Part shown: positions 45,631-53,122 of the stretch, one piece after another | Numbering within the stretch: position 1 is the first letter of the stretch | Layout of the letters: each line of letters starts with the position of its first letter | NCBI RefSeq assembly: GCF_014322765.1 | Contig: NZ_JAASTZ010000005.1 | Coordinates: 1 to 64,000 of the forward strand | Direction of reading: 5' to 3' | Origin: Listeria immobilis | GTDB lineage: Bacteria; Bacillota; Bacilli; Lactobacillales; Listeriaceae | Length of the DNA: 64,000 bases | Made by a program: the position numbers and the translations under genes | Notes under the pieces: generated by a model | The model's input: the letters and a program-made list of their open reading frames with translations, nothing else | Told to the model about the DNA's origin: nothing | The model's database searches: none

Positions 45631-46683
45631 TCATCCTTTATTTAATAGTATTTCGCTTCTTTCATGAATATAGGTAGTAAGTTTTTTCAACATTTCTGGT
45701 GATACTTCTGGGAAAACGCCATGTCCTAAATTGAAAATATAGCCAGGTTTTAATACACCTTCTTGCAAAATTCGTTCGGTTTCTTCCAAGCATTTTTCTG
45801 GTGCTAAAAGTGTTGATGGATCCAGATTTCCTTGGATAGCCTTGCTTGGTACTTTTTTTCTAGCATCAGTAAGAGATTCGCGCCAGTCTACTCCAACTAC
45901 ATCAAGTGGCATTTTTTCCCATTCAGCTAAAAGATGTCCTGCACCAACCGCTTGCATGATTATCGGCGTTGTTGGGTGTACTGCTTTAATCTCGATAATT
46001 ATTTTTTCGATAGTGGGGCGAATATATCGGGTGTAATCTGCACGGCTGAGTGCCCCCACCCATGAATCAAATAGTTGAACAGCCGAAGCACCTGCATTAA
46101 TTTGCGCAATTAAATAATCTGCTGTCATTTGTCCAAGTTTTGTCATTAACATCGCCCAAACTTCTGGTTCACGGTACATAAAACTTTTCGTTTGATGGTA
46201 ATTTTTGGAAGGACCGCCCTCTATCATATAACTAGCCAAAGTAAACGGAGCTCCTGCAAAGCCAATCAAAGGAACTTCTAACATATCATCAGCTAATAAT
46301 TTTATTGTATCCAGTACATAAGGAACTTCTATTTCAGGTTTAAAAATAGTTAGTTTTTCCACATCTTGGTAAGTTTTAATCGGATTATGTATCACCGGAC
46401 CAATTCCAGATTTTATTTCGACATCCACTCCCATCCCCGGAAGAGGTGTCATAATATCTTTATATAAAATCGCTGCATCTACGCCATATTGATCAACAGG
46501 TAATTTTGTCACATAAGCGCATAATTCAGGTTGATGGGTGATTTCGAATAAAGAGTATTTCTCTTTCAATTTACGATATTCTGGTTGCGATCTGCCCGCT
46601 TGTCTCATGTACCAAACTGGAATTCGGTCCACACTTTCTTTTCGAGCTGCTTTTAAAAATAAATCATTGGTTATTTTTGTCAT
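45631..46683 (-). CDS. hemE: Uroporphyrinogen decarboxylase
   Basis: 350 residues. The signature [16 protein letters not shown] is at about 22-37, with the family Asp in [25 protein letters not shown] and NLGHGVFPE are further conserved parts. It removes the four acetate carboxyls of uroporphyrinogen III to give coproporphyrinogen III. It forms a two-gene unit with hemH; a following oxidase gene (hemY/cgoX), usual in Bacillus, is absent here. Confidence 0.95.
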   Translation of the reverse strand: MTKITNDLFLKAARKESVDRIPVWYMRQAGRSQPEYRKLKEKYSLFEITHQPELCAYVTKLPVDQYGVDAAILYKDIMTPLPGMGVDVEIKSGIGPVIHNPIKTYQDVEKLTIFKPEIEVPYVLDTIKLLADDMLEVPLIGFAGAPFTLASYMIEGGPSKNYHQTKSFMYREPEVWAMLMTKLGQMTADYLIAQINAGASAVQLFDSWVGALSRADYTRYIRPTIEKIIIEIKAVHPTTPIIMQAVGAGHLLAEWEKMPLDVVGVDWRESLTDARKKVPSKAIQGNLDPSTLLAPEKCLEETERILQEGVLKPGYIFNLGHGVFPEVSPEMLKKLTTYIHERSEILLNKG

Positions 46684-46788
46684 CAGGTCGCTTCCCTTCT
46701 TTGTTCATTTGCACACAATAGGTAACAGAACAATAAATAACTTCTCCAGATAAAAGAATACTAGAAATCTTGTATAAAACCAAACAAA

Positions 46789-46817
46789 TTGCCTATCTTC
46801 TGTTTCAAATATATAAA
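46789..46817 (+). promoter_or_regulatory. Promoter of the heme oxygenase gene
   Basis: TTGCCT at 46789-46794, 17-base spacer, TATAAA at 46812-46817. I could not find a Fur box nearby. Confidence 0.6.
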
Positions 46818-46879
46818 TAGTGGAAAATAAAGGTGAAATCATTTATCTTATTAGATTAAATTAGAAAGAAGGACTTACT

Positions 46880-47383
46880 ATGAAAAAAATATTTGTCACA
46901 ACTGGTACCGAGCATTATCTTCGTCAACTAATGGCAAATTATGTAGGTGCAAATGTAACATTGCTCCAAAATTATTCTCAATCACTGCTGTATCAGGAAT
47001 CGACTGGAGACAAACTTTTTCAAGAAGGCATGGAATATCGAGTTCTTCAAAGCAGTGGTTCTTTAAAAGGATTTGGAATAGTTGTTTTCGAATATATTCA
47101 ACTTCGAGATGAAGAAATCCCTATTTTCTTACAAATGTATCAACATGCAAGTCTTCACTTTGCGGACACTCAAGGCTTGCAGAGTACTAAGCTTGCAAAA
47201 TCTATTAGTACAAATAAATTTTTAATGATCTCTTTTTGGGATTCAGAAATTTTCTTTCAAGATTGGAAAAAAACACCACTACATCAAGAAATCATGAATA
47301 TCATGAAGAAAAATAATACCCAAGCGGGATTTTCTCATGAAGATATCTATCATTATCCAGAATTTTTCCATGATGCAAAATAA
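46880..47383 (+). CDS. IsdG/HmoB-like heme-degrading monooxygenase
   Basis: 167 residues with AGAAAGAAGGA upstream of the ATG. The C-terminal half (about 65-165) is an ABM ferredoxin-like domain with L-M-I-S-F-W-D-S-E (Trp of the heme pocket) followed by the expected downstream His region. The N-terminal extension (about 1-60) resembles HmoB of Bacillus and the Listeria enzyme Lmo2213. It opens the heme ring to free iron. It is divergent from hemEH and complements the hbp-hup uptake genes elsewhere in the window. Confidence 0.87.
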   Translation: MKKIFVTTGTEHYLRQLMANYVGANVTLLQNYSQSLLYQESTGDKLFQEGMEYRVLQSSGSLKGFGIVVFEYIQLRDEEIPIFLQMYQHASLHFADTQGLQSTKLAKSISTNKFLMISFWDSEIFFQDWKKTPLHQEIMNIMKKNNTQAGFSHEDIYHYPEFFHDAK

Positions 47384-47428
47384 AAAAATGCGATTTGGAC
47401 TATTACAATAATCCAAATCGCATTTTTT
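47383..47428. terminator. Bidirectional terminator between the heme oxygenase gene and ecsB
   Basis: AAAAATGCGATTTGGA and TCCAAATCGCATTTTT form a perfect stem of about 16 bp with A/T-runs on both sides. Confidence 0.92.
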
Positions 47429-48651
47429 TATTCATACATTTTCCGCATTCGGACTGGTGCATAAATAAAAGTAAAAATAACTACGAAAGCCAAGTTTATA
47501 CTCAAAATAATCAACCCGTTAATTGTTCCATTTTGTGCGATTCCAATGGTACTAAACAATAATGCTTGCGCAAGTAATAAAATTCGTAAAAAATGGATAA
47601 AACTGCGGTGACGATAGCCATCATCAATCGGATAAAGTCGAAGCATAATTTGTGAATCGTAGTGTTTTAGCATGGGAATAAATTGAAAACCAGTTAAATA
47701 AAGGAATAATAAAGAAAAAACAATATTTAAATAAAAACCTTGTACAAATACCAGTAAAATCACTGCTATAATCGTTAATCTAATATATAAACCACTATAT
47801 TCATTTGTTCTTATAAAAGTTCGACTAAATAAATACGCAAATGTTTTCCTTTTTGCATAAGGGATTGGTTGATAAAGAAAATCTAAATAGCTTCGTCTGC
47901 GAACGGTTCCTCGTAAATGTGGCACATCCGTAAATAGATTCACTAAACGATAAAAACGATTCATTCTAGCTTCTTCTTTATCTACTAAATACTCCCATCT
48001 AAGCGTGACTTTGGCTACTTTCTTTGTCATCCAAAAATAGCTTGCAAATAGTAGAATAATCGTCACGGGGATAGAAATATACGGTGCGGAAATTAATGCA
48101 ATATAAATTAGCAAAGCATTTACAATCACCCTTACAAACATCCAAGTCGTATCAGCCTCTTCTAATTTCATGCTTTCAAAGCCAAAGTAAATATTCCAAG
48201 CTTTTAGTAAAGCAAGCACGATAAATAATGAGAAAAATCGACTATAAGAAACACCTGTTACTTCAACGTACATTGGCATACAAGCTCCAAGAACAATCAA
48301 AAATACATAAAATTGCATAAAAAAACTAGCTATTTTGGCTTGCGCGAAATAATGATTCATCGCTTTTTCTTGTACAATTAAATATACAACATCTGGCTTT
48401 TGGAGGAGTGTAGCAACCGGACTTATGGCAATCGAAGCAGTAAGTAAAATAACCATTAATGGGATAACAGGGAAAGTTGGCTCTAACGTTTTTACCCAAC
48501 CAGCATAATAGAATATCCCTGCACCAAGCCCAATTACCAATACGAAAAGCAAATGGTCATTAAACATGTAACGAAGATATCGCATCACTTCTGTCGTGTA
48601 AGCACTAAATCGCTCCTTCCAAAGCGCTTTACTATCAAATATCATCTTCAT
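47428..48651 (-). CDS. ecsB: ABC transporter membrane subunit EcsB
   Basis: 407 residues with about eight to ten hydrophobic helices. N-terminal L-W-K-E-R-F-S-A-Y-T-T-E and the basic segment R-R-R-S-Y-L-D-F-L-Y-Q-P-I-P-Y are typical of EcsB. Its start overlaps the ecsA end by 17 bases. In B. subtilis and S. aureus the Ecs transporter affects protein secretion, competence and intramembrane proteolysis; its cargo is thought to be peptides. Confidence 0.9.
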   Translation of the reverse strand: MKMIFDSKALWKERFSAYTTEVMRYLRYMFNDHLLFVLVIGLGAGIFYYAGWVKTLEPTFPVIPLMVILLTASIAISPVATLLQKPDVVYLIVQEKAMNHYFAQAKIASFFMQFYVFLIVLGACMPMYVEVTGVSYSRFFSLFIVLALLKAWNIYFGFESMKLEEADTTWMFVRVIVNALLIYIALISAPYISIPVTIILLFASYFWMTKKVAKVTLRWEYLVDKEEARMNRFYRLVNLFTDVPHLRGTVRRRSYLDFLYQPIPYAKRKTFAYLFSRTFIRTNEYSGLYIRLTIIAVILLVFVQGFYLNIVFSLLFLYLTGFQFIPMLKHYDSQIMLRLYPIDDGYRHRSFIHFLRILLLAQALLFSTIGIAQNGTINGLIILSINLAFVVIFTFIYAPVRMRKMYE

Positions 48652-49387
48652 CAGCTTCCTCTTCCTTTGTCAACTGAATGTAAATTTCATCAAGTGAGGC
48701 TCCAGGCATATCAAAATTGGTTTGTAAATCTTTCAAGGTTCCTTCCGCACGAATTTCCCCTTGATGAATAATAATAAATGTGTCGCAATATTTTTCAGCT
48801 GTAGCTAAAATATGAGTGGACATTAAAATACTAGCACCTTCCGCGCGCATTTCATCCATCCAATTTAATAAAGATTGAATGCCAAGTGGGTCAAGGCCAA
48901 CAAATGGCTCATCTATAATATAAAGCTTAGGCTCGATTAGAAATGCTGACATAATCATTACTTTTTGCTTCATACCTTTAGAAAAATGTGCCGGAAACCA
49001 ATTAAGTTTTTTCTCCAATCGAAATTCTTTTAATAGTGGAACCATTCTTTCTTGTAACTCTTCTTCTGAAAGTCCATATGCCATACCAGTTAATTCAAGA
49101 TGTTCTTTTAATGTTAATTCTTCATATAAGACAGGTGTTTCTGGTATATAAGAAAATTGTTTCCGGTATGTTTCTGTATCTTCCACTAACTGATGCCCAT
49201 TAATTTTGATGGTTCCTTGTTTGGGATGCATTAAACCAGTTATATGTTTAATAGTCGTACTTTTACCCGCCCCATTTAGACCTATTAGTCCAACAATTTG
49301 TTTTTCTTCTATTGCAAATGAAATATCTTTTAGGACTGGGCGCTTCGTATACCCGCCTGTTAAGTTTTCTACTTCTAGTAAAGCCAT
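48635..49387 (-). CDS. ecsA: ABC transporter ATPase EcsA
   Basis: 250 residues. Walker A is GLNGAGKS (near 37-44), the signature FSKGMKQK and Walker B LYIIDEPFVGLDP. The C-terminus is acidic (E-E-E-A-D-E-D-D-I). AAGGAGG precedes the ATG. It drives EcsB, and the gene faces the divergent hit gene as in Bacillus. Confidence 0.93.
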   Translation of the reverse strand: MALLEVENLTGGYTKRPVLKDISFAIEEKQIVGLIGLNGAGKSTTIKHITGLMHPKQGTIKINGHQLVEDTETYRKQFSYIPETPVLYEELTLKEHLELTGMAYGLSEEELQERMVPLLKEFRLEKKLNWFPAHFSKGMKQKVMIMSAFLIEPKLYIIDEPFVGLDPLGIQSLLNWMDEMRAEGASILMSTHILATAEKYCDTFIIIHQGEIRAEGTLKDLQTNFDMPGASLDEIYIQLTKEEEADEDDI

Positions 49388-49549
49388 TAGTATACCTCCT
49401 TGCGTACTCTTTAGTTTATAATAGCATATCCATCCCTCTACCTGTCAAAATTATCCATTATTCACTATCTTACGCATGCTTTTAACTCCTTTTTATGTTA
49501 AATTTATAGTAGTACATATTTTATAAATTGCGAAAGGTGGTCACATTTA

Positions 49550-49972
49550 ATGGATGATTGCATTTTTTGTAAGATAATCTCCGGGGAAATCCCTTCTGCC
49601 AAAGTATATGAAGATGATGAAGTTTATGCTTTCCTTGATTTAGGACAAGTTACGGAAGGGCATACACTTGTAATTCCGAAGAAACATGCTAGAAACACTT
49701 TCGATTTACCTGATGAAACGGCCGCTGAATTATTTCGCCGAGTTCCAAAAATCGCTCGAGCATTAAAAGAAGCTTTACCTATACAAGGATTAAATATTTT
49801 AAATAATAATGAAGAAGTAGCTTCTCAATCTGTTTTTCATTGTCACATTCATTTAATTCCAAGGTATGGCAAATCTGATGACTTTGGGTTAAAATGGAAA
49901 GATAATGCAGATTGGTACACCAAAGAGCGTTATCAAGAAATCGCTGAACTAATTGCAGCAAAAGTAGACTAA
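49550..49972 (+). CDS. hit: HIT-family nucleotide hydrolase
   Basis: 140 residues. The histidine triad is HCHIHL, with His97, His99 and His101, and the N-terminal Cys4-Cys7 pair fits a zinc-binding HinT variant. It hydrolyses AMP-lysyl or related nucleoside conjugates. GAAAGGTGG is the ribosome binding site. The ecsA-hit divergent pairing is conserved in Bacillales. Confidence 0.93.
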   Translation: MDDCIFCKIISGEIPSAKVYEDDEVYAFLDLGQVTEGHTLVIPKKHARNTFDLPDETAAELFRRVPKIARALKEALPIQGLNILNNNEEVASQSVFHCHIHLIPRYGKSDDFGLKWKDNADWYTKERYQEIAELIAAKVD

Positions 49973-50001
49973 AATGACTTGAAGGATGGAGTGGAGTATA
50001 A

Positions 50002-50364
50002 ATGAATAAAAAATCACTTATTTTTGGTATTCTAGCTGGTGGGGCAATTGGAGCCGCAGCCTCGGTATTATTTGCTCCAAAATCCGGCAATGAGCTTAGA
50101 AAAGATATTGTAGCTAAGTCAGGTGAAGCAAGTGTCATTTTAAAAGAATTAGCTTACAATGCGAACGAACTAATTCAATCTGTTCAAGTTCTTGGCACGG
50201 AGGGTTCCACTTTACTTAAAGATGTATCTTCTGACATTATGGAATCTGTTTCAAAATGGAATGAAGAAATGGAACCAGAGAAAAAACGCTTAAAAGATGA
50301 AATTAAAGACATGCAAAAAACAATTTCCGACTTAGAAAAAACATTAAAAAAAGATAATAAATAA
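50002..50364 (+). CDS. YtxH-domain membrane-associated protein
   Basis: 120 residues; GGATGGAGTGG precedes the ATG. A single helix with Gly and Ala (about 5-25, FGILAGGAIGAAASVLFAPKSG) matches the YtxH domain, and the remaining part is a coiled coil (about 80-118, E-K-K-R-L-K-D-E-I-K-D-M-Q-K-T-I). It likely lies on the membrane with the coil in the cytoplasm. Family members are stress-linked in Bacillus, but the function here is unknown. It is probably co-transcribed with hit, 29 bp away. Confidence 0.8.
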   Translation: MNKKSLIFGILAGGAIGAAASVLFAPKSGNELRKDIVAKSGEASVILKELAYNANELIQSVQVLGTEGSTLLKDVSSDIMESVSKWNEEMEPEKKRLKDEIKDMQKTISDLEKTLKKDNK

Positions 50365-50367
50365 TCT

Positions 50368-50396
50368 AAAAACTGGGCAGATGCTCAGTTTTTTTC
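50368..50396 (+). terminator. Terminator after the YtxH gene
   Basis: AAACTGGGCA and TGCTCAGTTT form a short stem with one mismatch followed by TTTTTT. Confidence 0.75.
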
Positions 50397-50533
50397 TTTG
50401 GACAAATGATTGATTTTTAAAACAGTTAAAAATGACTAAAAAAGGGTTGAATTTTGATGCATTAGAGCATACAATACTATGGTGCCTTATGACAAAGGAC
50501 ACTATTTTGGTTATAACTGGAGGAAAGCTTTCA

Positions 50534-51073
50534 ATGCGCTGCTTAAAATCAATCAACACAGAGCGACGAGATGAATTTAACAGACTTTTTCTAAAAGGAA
50601 TTCTGGTCTGGCTAGTTGCCGTATGTATATGTTTTTTGACACAACATTTACTCTACCCCGGGCAATTGACAAATGACTATCAGCTGATTAGTTTAGTGGG
50701 TATTCTTTTAATCTACCCAATTCATAAATTACTTCATGTGATTGGATGTTTTAAATATCGTGAAGGGACAGTTATCCAGTGGCGGATTCATTTCTTTTTT
50801 CTGCCATGTATGAAACTTAATATCAAACGAATAATCCCCAAGTGGAGTTATATTTTCTCTTTAGTACTTCCATTTGTAGTCATAACAATTATTTTAGTTA
50901 CTTTAATGATTTTAACACCTATTGGTCACTCGGGTATGTTTTTAATTCTATTATCTGTTCATTTTGGAATGAGTTTTTCAGATTTTATTCATATTAAAAA
51001 ACTTTGGAAAATGCCTAACAACTGTTTTGTGGAAAGTGCTGAGCGCGGATTTTCCATTTTGATTTCTGACTAA
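50534..51073 (+). CDS. DUF3267-like membrane protein with an altered zincin motif
   Basis: 179 residues from the ATG at 50534, with GGAGG ten bases upstream; an upstream ATG at 50432 has no ribosome binding site. Four hydrophobic helices are seen. DUF3267 proteins usually carry HExxH at the end of the second helix; here it reads His64-K-L-L-His68, so both metal-binding His remain but the catalytic Glu is a Lys. It may be an inactive peptidase-like membrane protein. It lies before prsA. The family call is moderate. Confidence 0.65.
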   Translation: MRCLKSINTERRDEFNRLFLKGILVWLVAVCICFLTQHLLYPGQLTNDYQLISLVGILLIYPIHKLLHVIGCFKYREGTVIQWRIHFFFLPCMKLNIKRIIPKWSYIFSLVLPFVVITIILVTLMILTPIGHSGMFLILLSVHFGMSFSDFIHIKKLWKMPNNCFVESAERGFSILISD

Positions 51074-51189
51074 AACATAAGAATATCATTAAATTTCTTT
51101 CATCTTTTCATTTTAGCTTTAATTTGTGGTATGATAGTTATTGTGTTAAGCGGGAATTATTCCAACAACTAAGGAGTGTGTTTTATTTA

Positions 51190-52077
51190 ATGAAGAAGAA
51201 AATGATTCTTGGACTTGTTATGTTAATGGCAATGTTCAGTCTAGCAGCATGTGGTAGCGGTGGCGATGTCGTTAAGACGGATGCTGGCGACGTAACGCAA
51301 GATGAGCTCTACGAAGCAATGAAAGATAAATACGGCAATGAGTTCGTACAACAACTTACATTTGAAAAAATCCTTGGTGATAAATACAAGGTTACAGATG
51401 AACAAGTAGATTCTGAATTCAAGAAGTACAAATCTCAATATGGCGATCAATTTGACTCTGTTTTAGCTCAAAGTGGCTTAACTGAAGAAACTTTCAAAAG
51501 CCAACTTAAGTACAACTTATTAGTTCAAAAAGCAACTGAAGCTAACACAGATACTAGTGATAAAGTACTTAAAGAGTATTACAAAACTTGGCAACCAAAT
51601 ATTACTGTTAGCCACATTCTTGTAGCTGATGAAGCAAAAGCCAAAGAAGTAGAACAAAAACTTAAAGATGGCGAAAAATTTGCTGACTTAGCAAAAGAAT
51701 ATTCTACAGATACTGCTACTAAAGATAATGGTGGTCAGTTAGCTCCATTCGGACCAGGAAAAATGGATCCAGCATTTGAAAAAGCTGCATATGCCCTTAA
51801 AAATAAAGGCGATATCAGTGCACCCGTTAAAACGCAATACGGATACCACATCATCCAAATGGACAAACCTGCTACAAAAACAACGTATGACAAAGATAAA
51901 AAAGCTGTAAAAGAAGCTTACCTACAGTCTCAACTTACTACTGAAAACATGCAAAAAACACTGAAAAAAGAATACAAAGATGCTAATGTAAAAGTTGAAG
52001 ATAAAGACTTGAAAGATGCTTTCAAAGACTTTGACGGTTCTGCTAAATCAGAAGAATCATCTGAAACAGCTAAATAA
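51190..52077 (+). CDS. prsA2: Extracellular foldase PrsA (PPIase lipoprotein)
   Basis: 295 residues from the ATG at 51190; AAGGAG lies about 13 bases upstream, a rather long spacing. The lipobox is SLAAC with Cys21. A parvulin domain occupies about 135-225 (SHILVADEAKAKEVEQKL to the Y-G-Y-H-I-I strand), between two helical chaperone arms. The protein folds secreted proteins on the outer membrane face. Length and position match L. monocytogenes PrsA2, which supports folding of listeriolysin and phospholipase. Confidence 0.9.
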   Translation: MKKKMILGLVMLMAMFSLAACGSGGDVVKTDAGDVTQDELYEAMKDKYGNEFVQQLTFEKILGDKYKVTDEQVDSEFKKYKSQYGDQFDSVLAQSGLTEETFKSQLKYNLLVQKATEANTDTSDKVLKEYYKTWQPNITVSHILVADEAKAKEVEQKLKDGEKFADLAKEYSTDTATKDNGGQLAPFGPGKMDPAFEKAAYALKNKGDISAPVKTQYGYHIIQMDKPATKTTYDKDKKAVKEAYLQSQLTTENMQKTLKKEYKDANVKVEDKDLKDAFKDFDGSAKSEESSETAK

Positions 52078-52083
52078 GCAATC

Positions 52084-52119
52084 AAAAACACGTTTGGAAA
52101 ATTCCAAACGTGTTTTTTT
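52084..52119. terminator. Bidirectional terminator between prsA2 and yhaM
   Basis: AAAAACACGTTTGGA and TCCAAACGTGTTTTT form a perfect stem around AAAAT. Confidence 0.93.
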
Positions 52120-52135
52120 ATTATAATAACGATTT

Positions 52136-53077
52136 TTATTCAAAAATAGGATTATAAAATGAGCGGTTATCAAGTCCAAATACACGTTCACTAAATTCAC
52201 CTGGTTTTGTATGTTTTAATACTTTATCCATCATATTAAGTGAAGCATCCATTAAATCAATTTGATGTAAAATCTCAGCTTCACGAACAAGTGGTGGTTT
52301 TGGACTGCCCCACTCTCCTTTTCCATGGTGAGAAAGTAAAACATGTTTTAAAACAACTACTTCTTCTCCATCAATTGAAAGCTCCTCAGCAATTTTACTC
52401 ACTTCTTCAACAACAATAGAAATATGTCCTATTAAATTCCCTTCAAGTGTATAGGTCGTTGAAACTGGACCTGATAGCTCAATCACCTTGCCTAGATCAT
52501 GTAAAATAACTCCTGCATAAAGCAAGTCTCTATTTACAGATGGATACAAATCAGCGACAGATTTAGCTAATCGCAGCATCGAAACTACATGGAAACTAAG
52601 ACCCGAAACAAATTCATGATGATGGCGCATTGCAGCCGGATAATCATAAAAGTCATCTTGATATTTTTTTAGGAGCGCACGAGTAATCCTTTGCAAATTA
52701 GCATTTTTCATTTCAAAGATATATTGTGTAATTTCATCTGCTATTTCTTCTTTATTAATTGGTGCGGTTTCCATAAATTCATTAGCGCTAACCCCATCTA
52801 ATGCGGTAGCTTGTCGTATTTGACGGATTTTCAGCTGTTTTCTACCTCGATAATTTTGAATATCACCTGTAAGTTGAACAATTTGTTGTACCCCGTAACT
52901 TACTTCATCACTCTCTTTAACATCCCATAATTTCGCCTCTAATTCACCGGATTTATCTTGTAAAACGAGGCTTAAAAATGGTTTCCCATTGCTTGCGGTT
53001 CCTTTTACACTTGATTTTATTAATAAGAATAAATCAACTGTTTCTCCAACTTCATAGTCTAATAATCGTTTTTCCAT
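52136..53077 (-). CDS. yhaM: 3'-5' exoribonuclease YhaM
   Basis: 313 residues. An OB-fold for nucleic acid binding (about 12-95, with [22 protein letters not shown]) is followed by an HD domain (about 155-285) with His in SFHVVSM and the His-Asp pair in VILHDLGKV, and later [13 protein letters not shown]. In B. subtilis YhaM trims RNA 3' ends with YhaN-like neighbours. It follows yhaN on the same strand after 45 bp, so they form one operon. Confidence 0.92.
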   Translation of the reverse strand: MEKRLLDYEVGETVDLFLLIKSSVKGTASNGKPFLSLVLQDKSGELEAKLWDVKESDEVSYGVQQIVQLTGDIQNYRGRKQLKIRQIRQATALDGVSANEFMETAPINKEEIADEITQYIFEMKNANLQRITRALLKKYQDDFYDYPAAMRHHHEFVSGLSFHVVSMLRLAKSVADLYPSVNRDLLYAGVILHDLGKVIELSGPVSTTYTLEGNLIGHISIVVEEVSKIAEELSIDGEEVVVLKHVLLSHHGKGEWGSPKPPLVREAEILHQIDLMDASLNMMDKVLKHTKPGEFSERVFGLDNRSFYNPIFE

Positions 53078-53122
53078 GGTATCGCCTTCTTTCTTTCTGT
53101 AGTAAGAAGTTTCTTTTCTCTA

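Noticed and set aside
51121-51160. Possible PrfA box upstream of prsA2 (right half TGTTAA)
   Set aside because: Only one half matches TTAACA-N2-TGTTAA; the left half reads AGTTAT. Not enough to annotate, although PrsA2 is linked to virulence.
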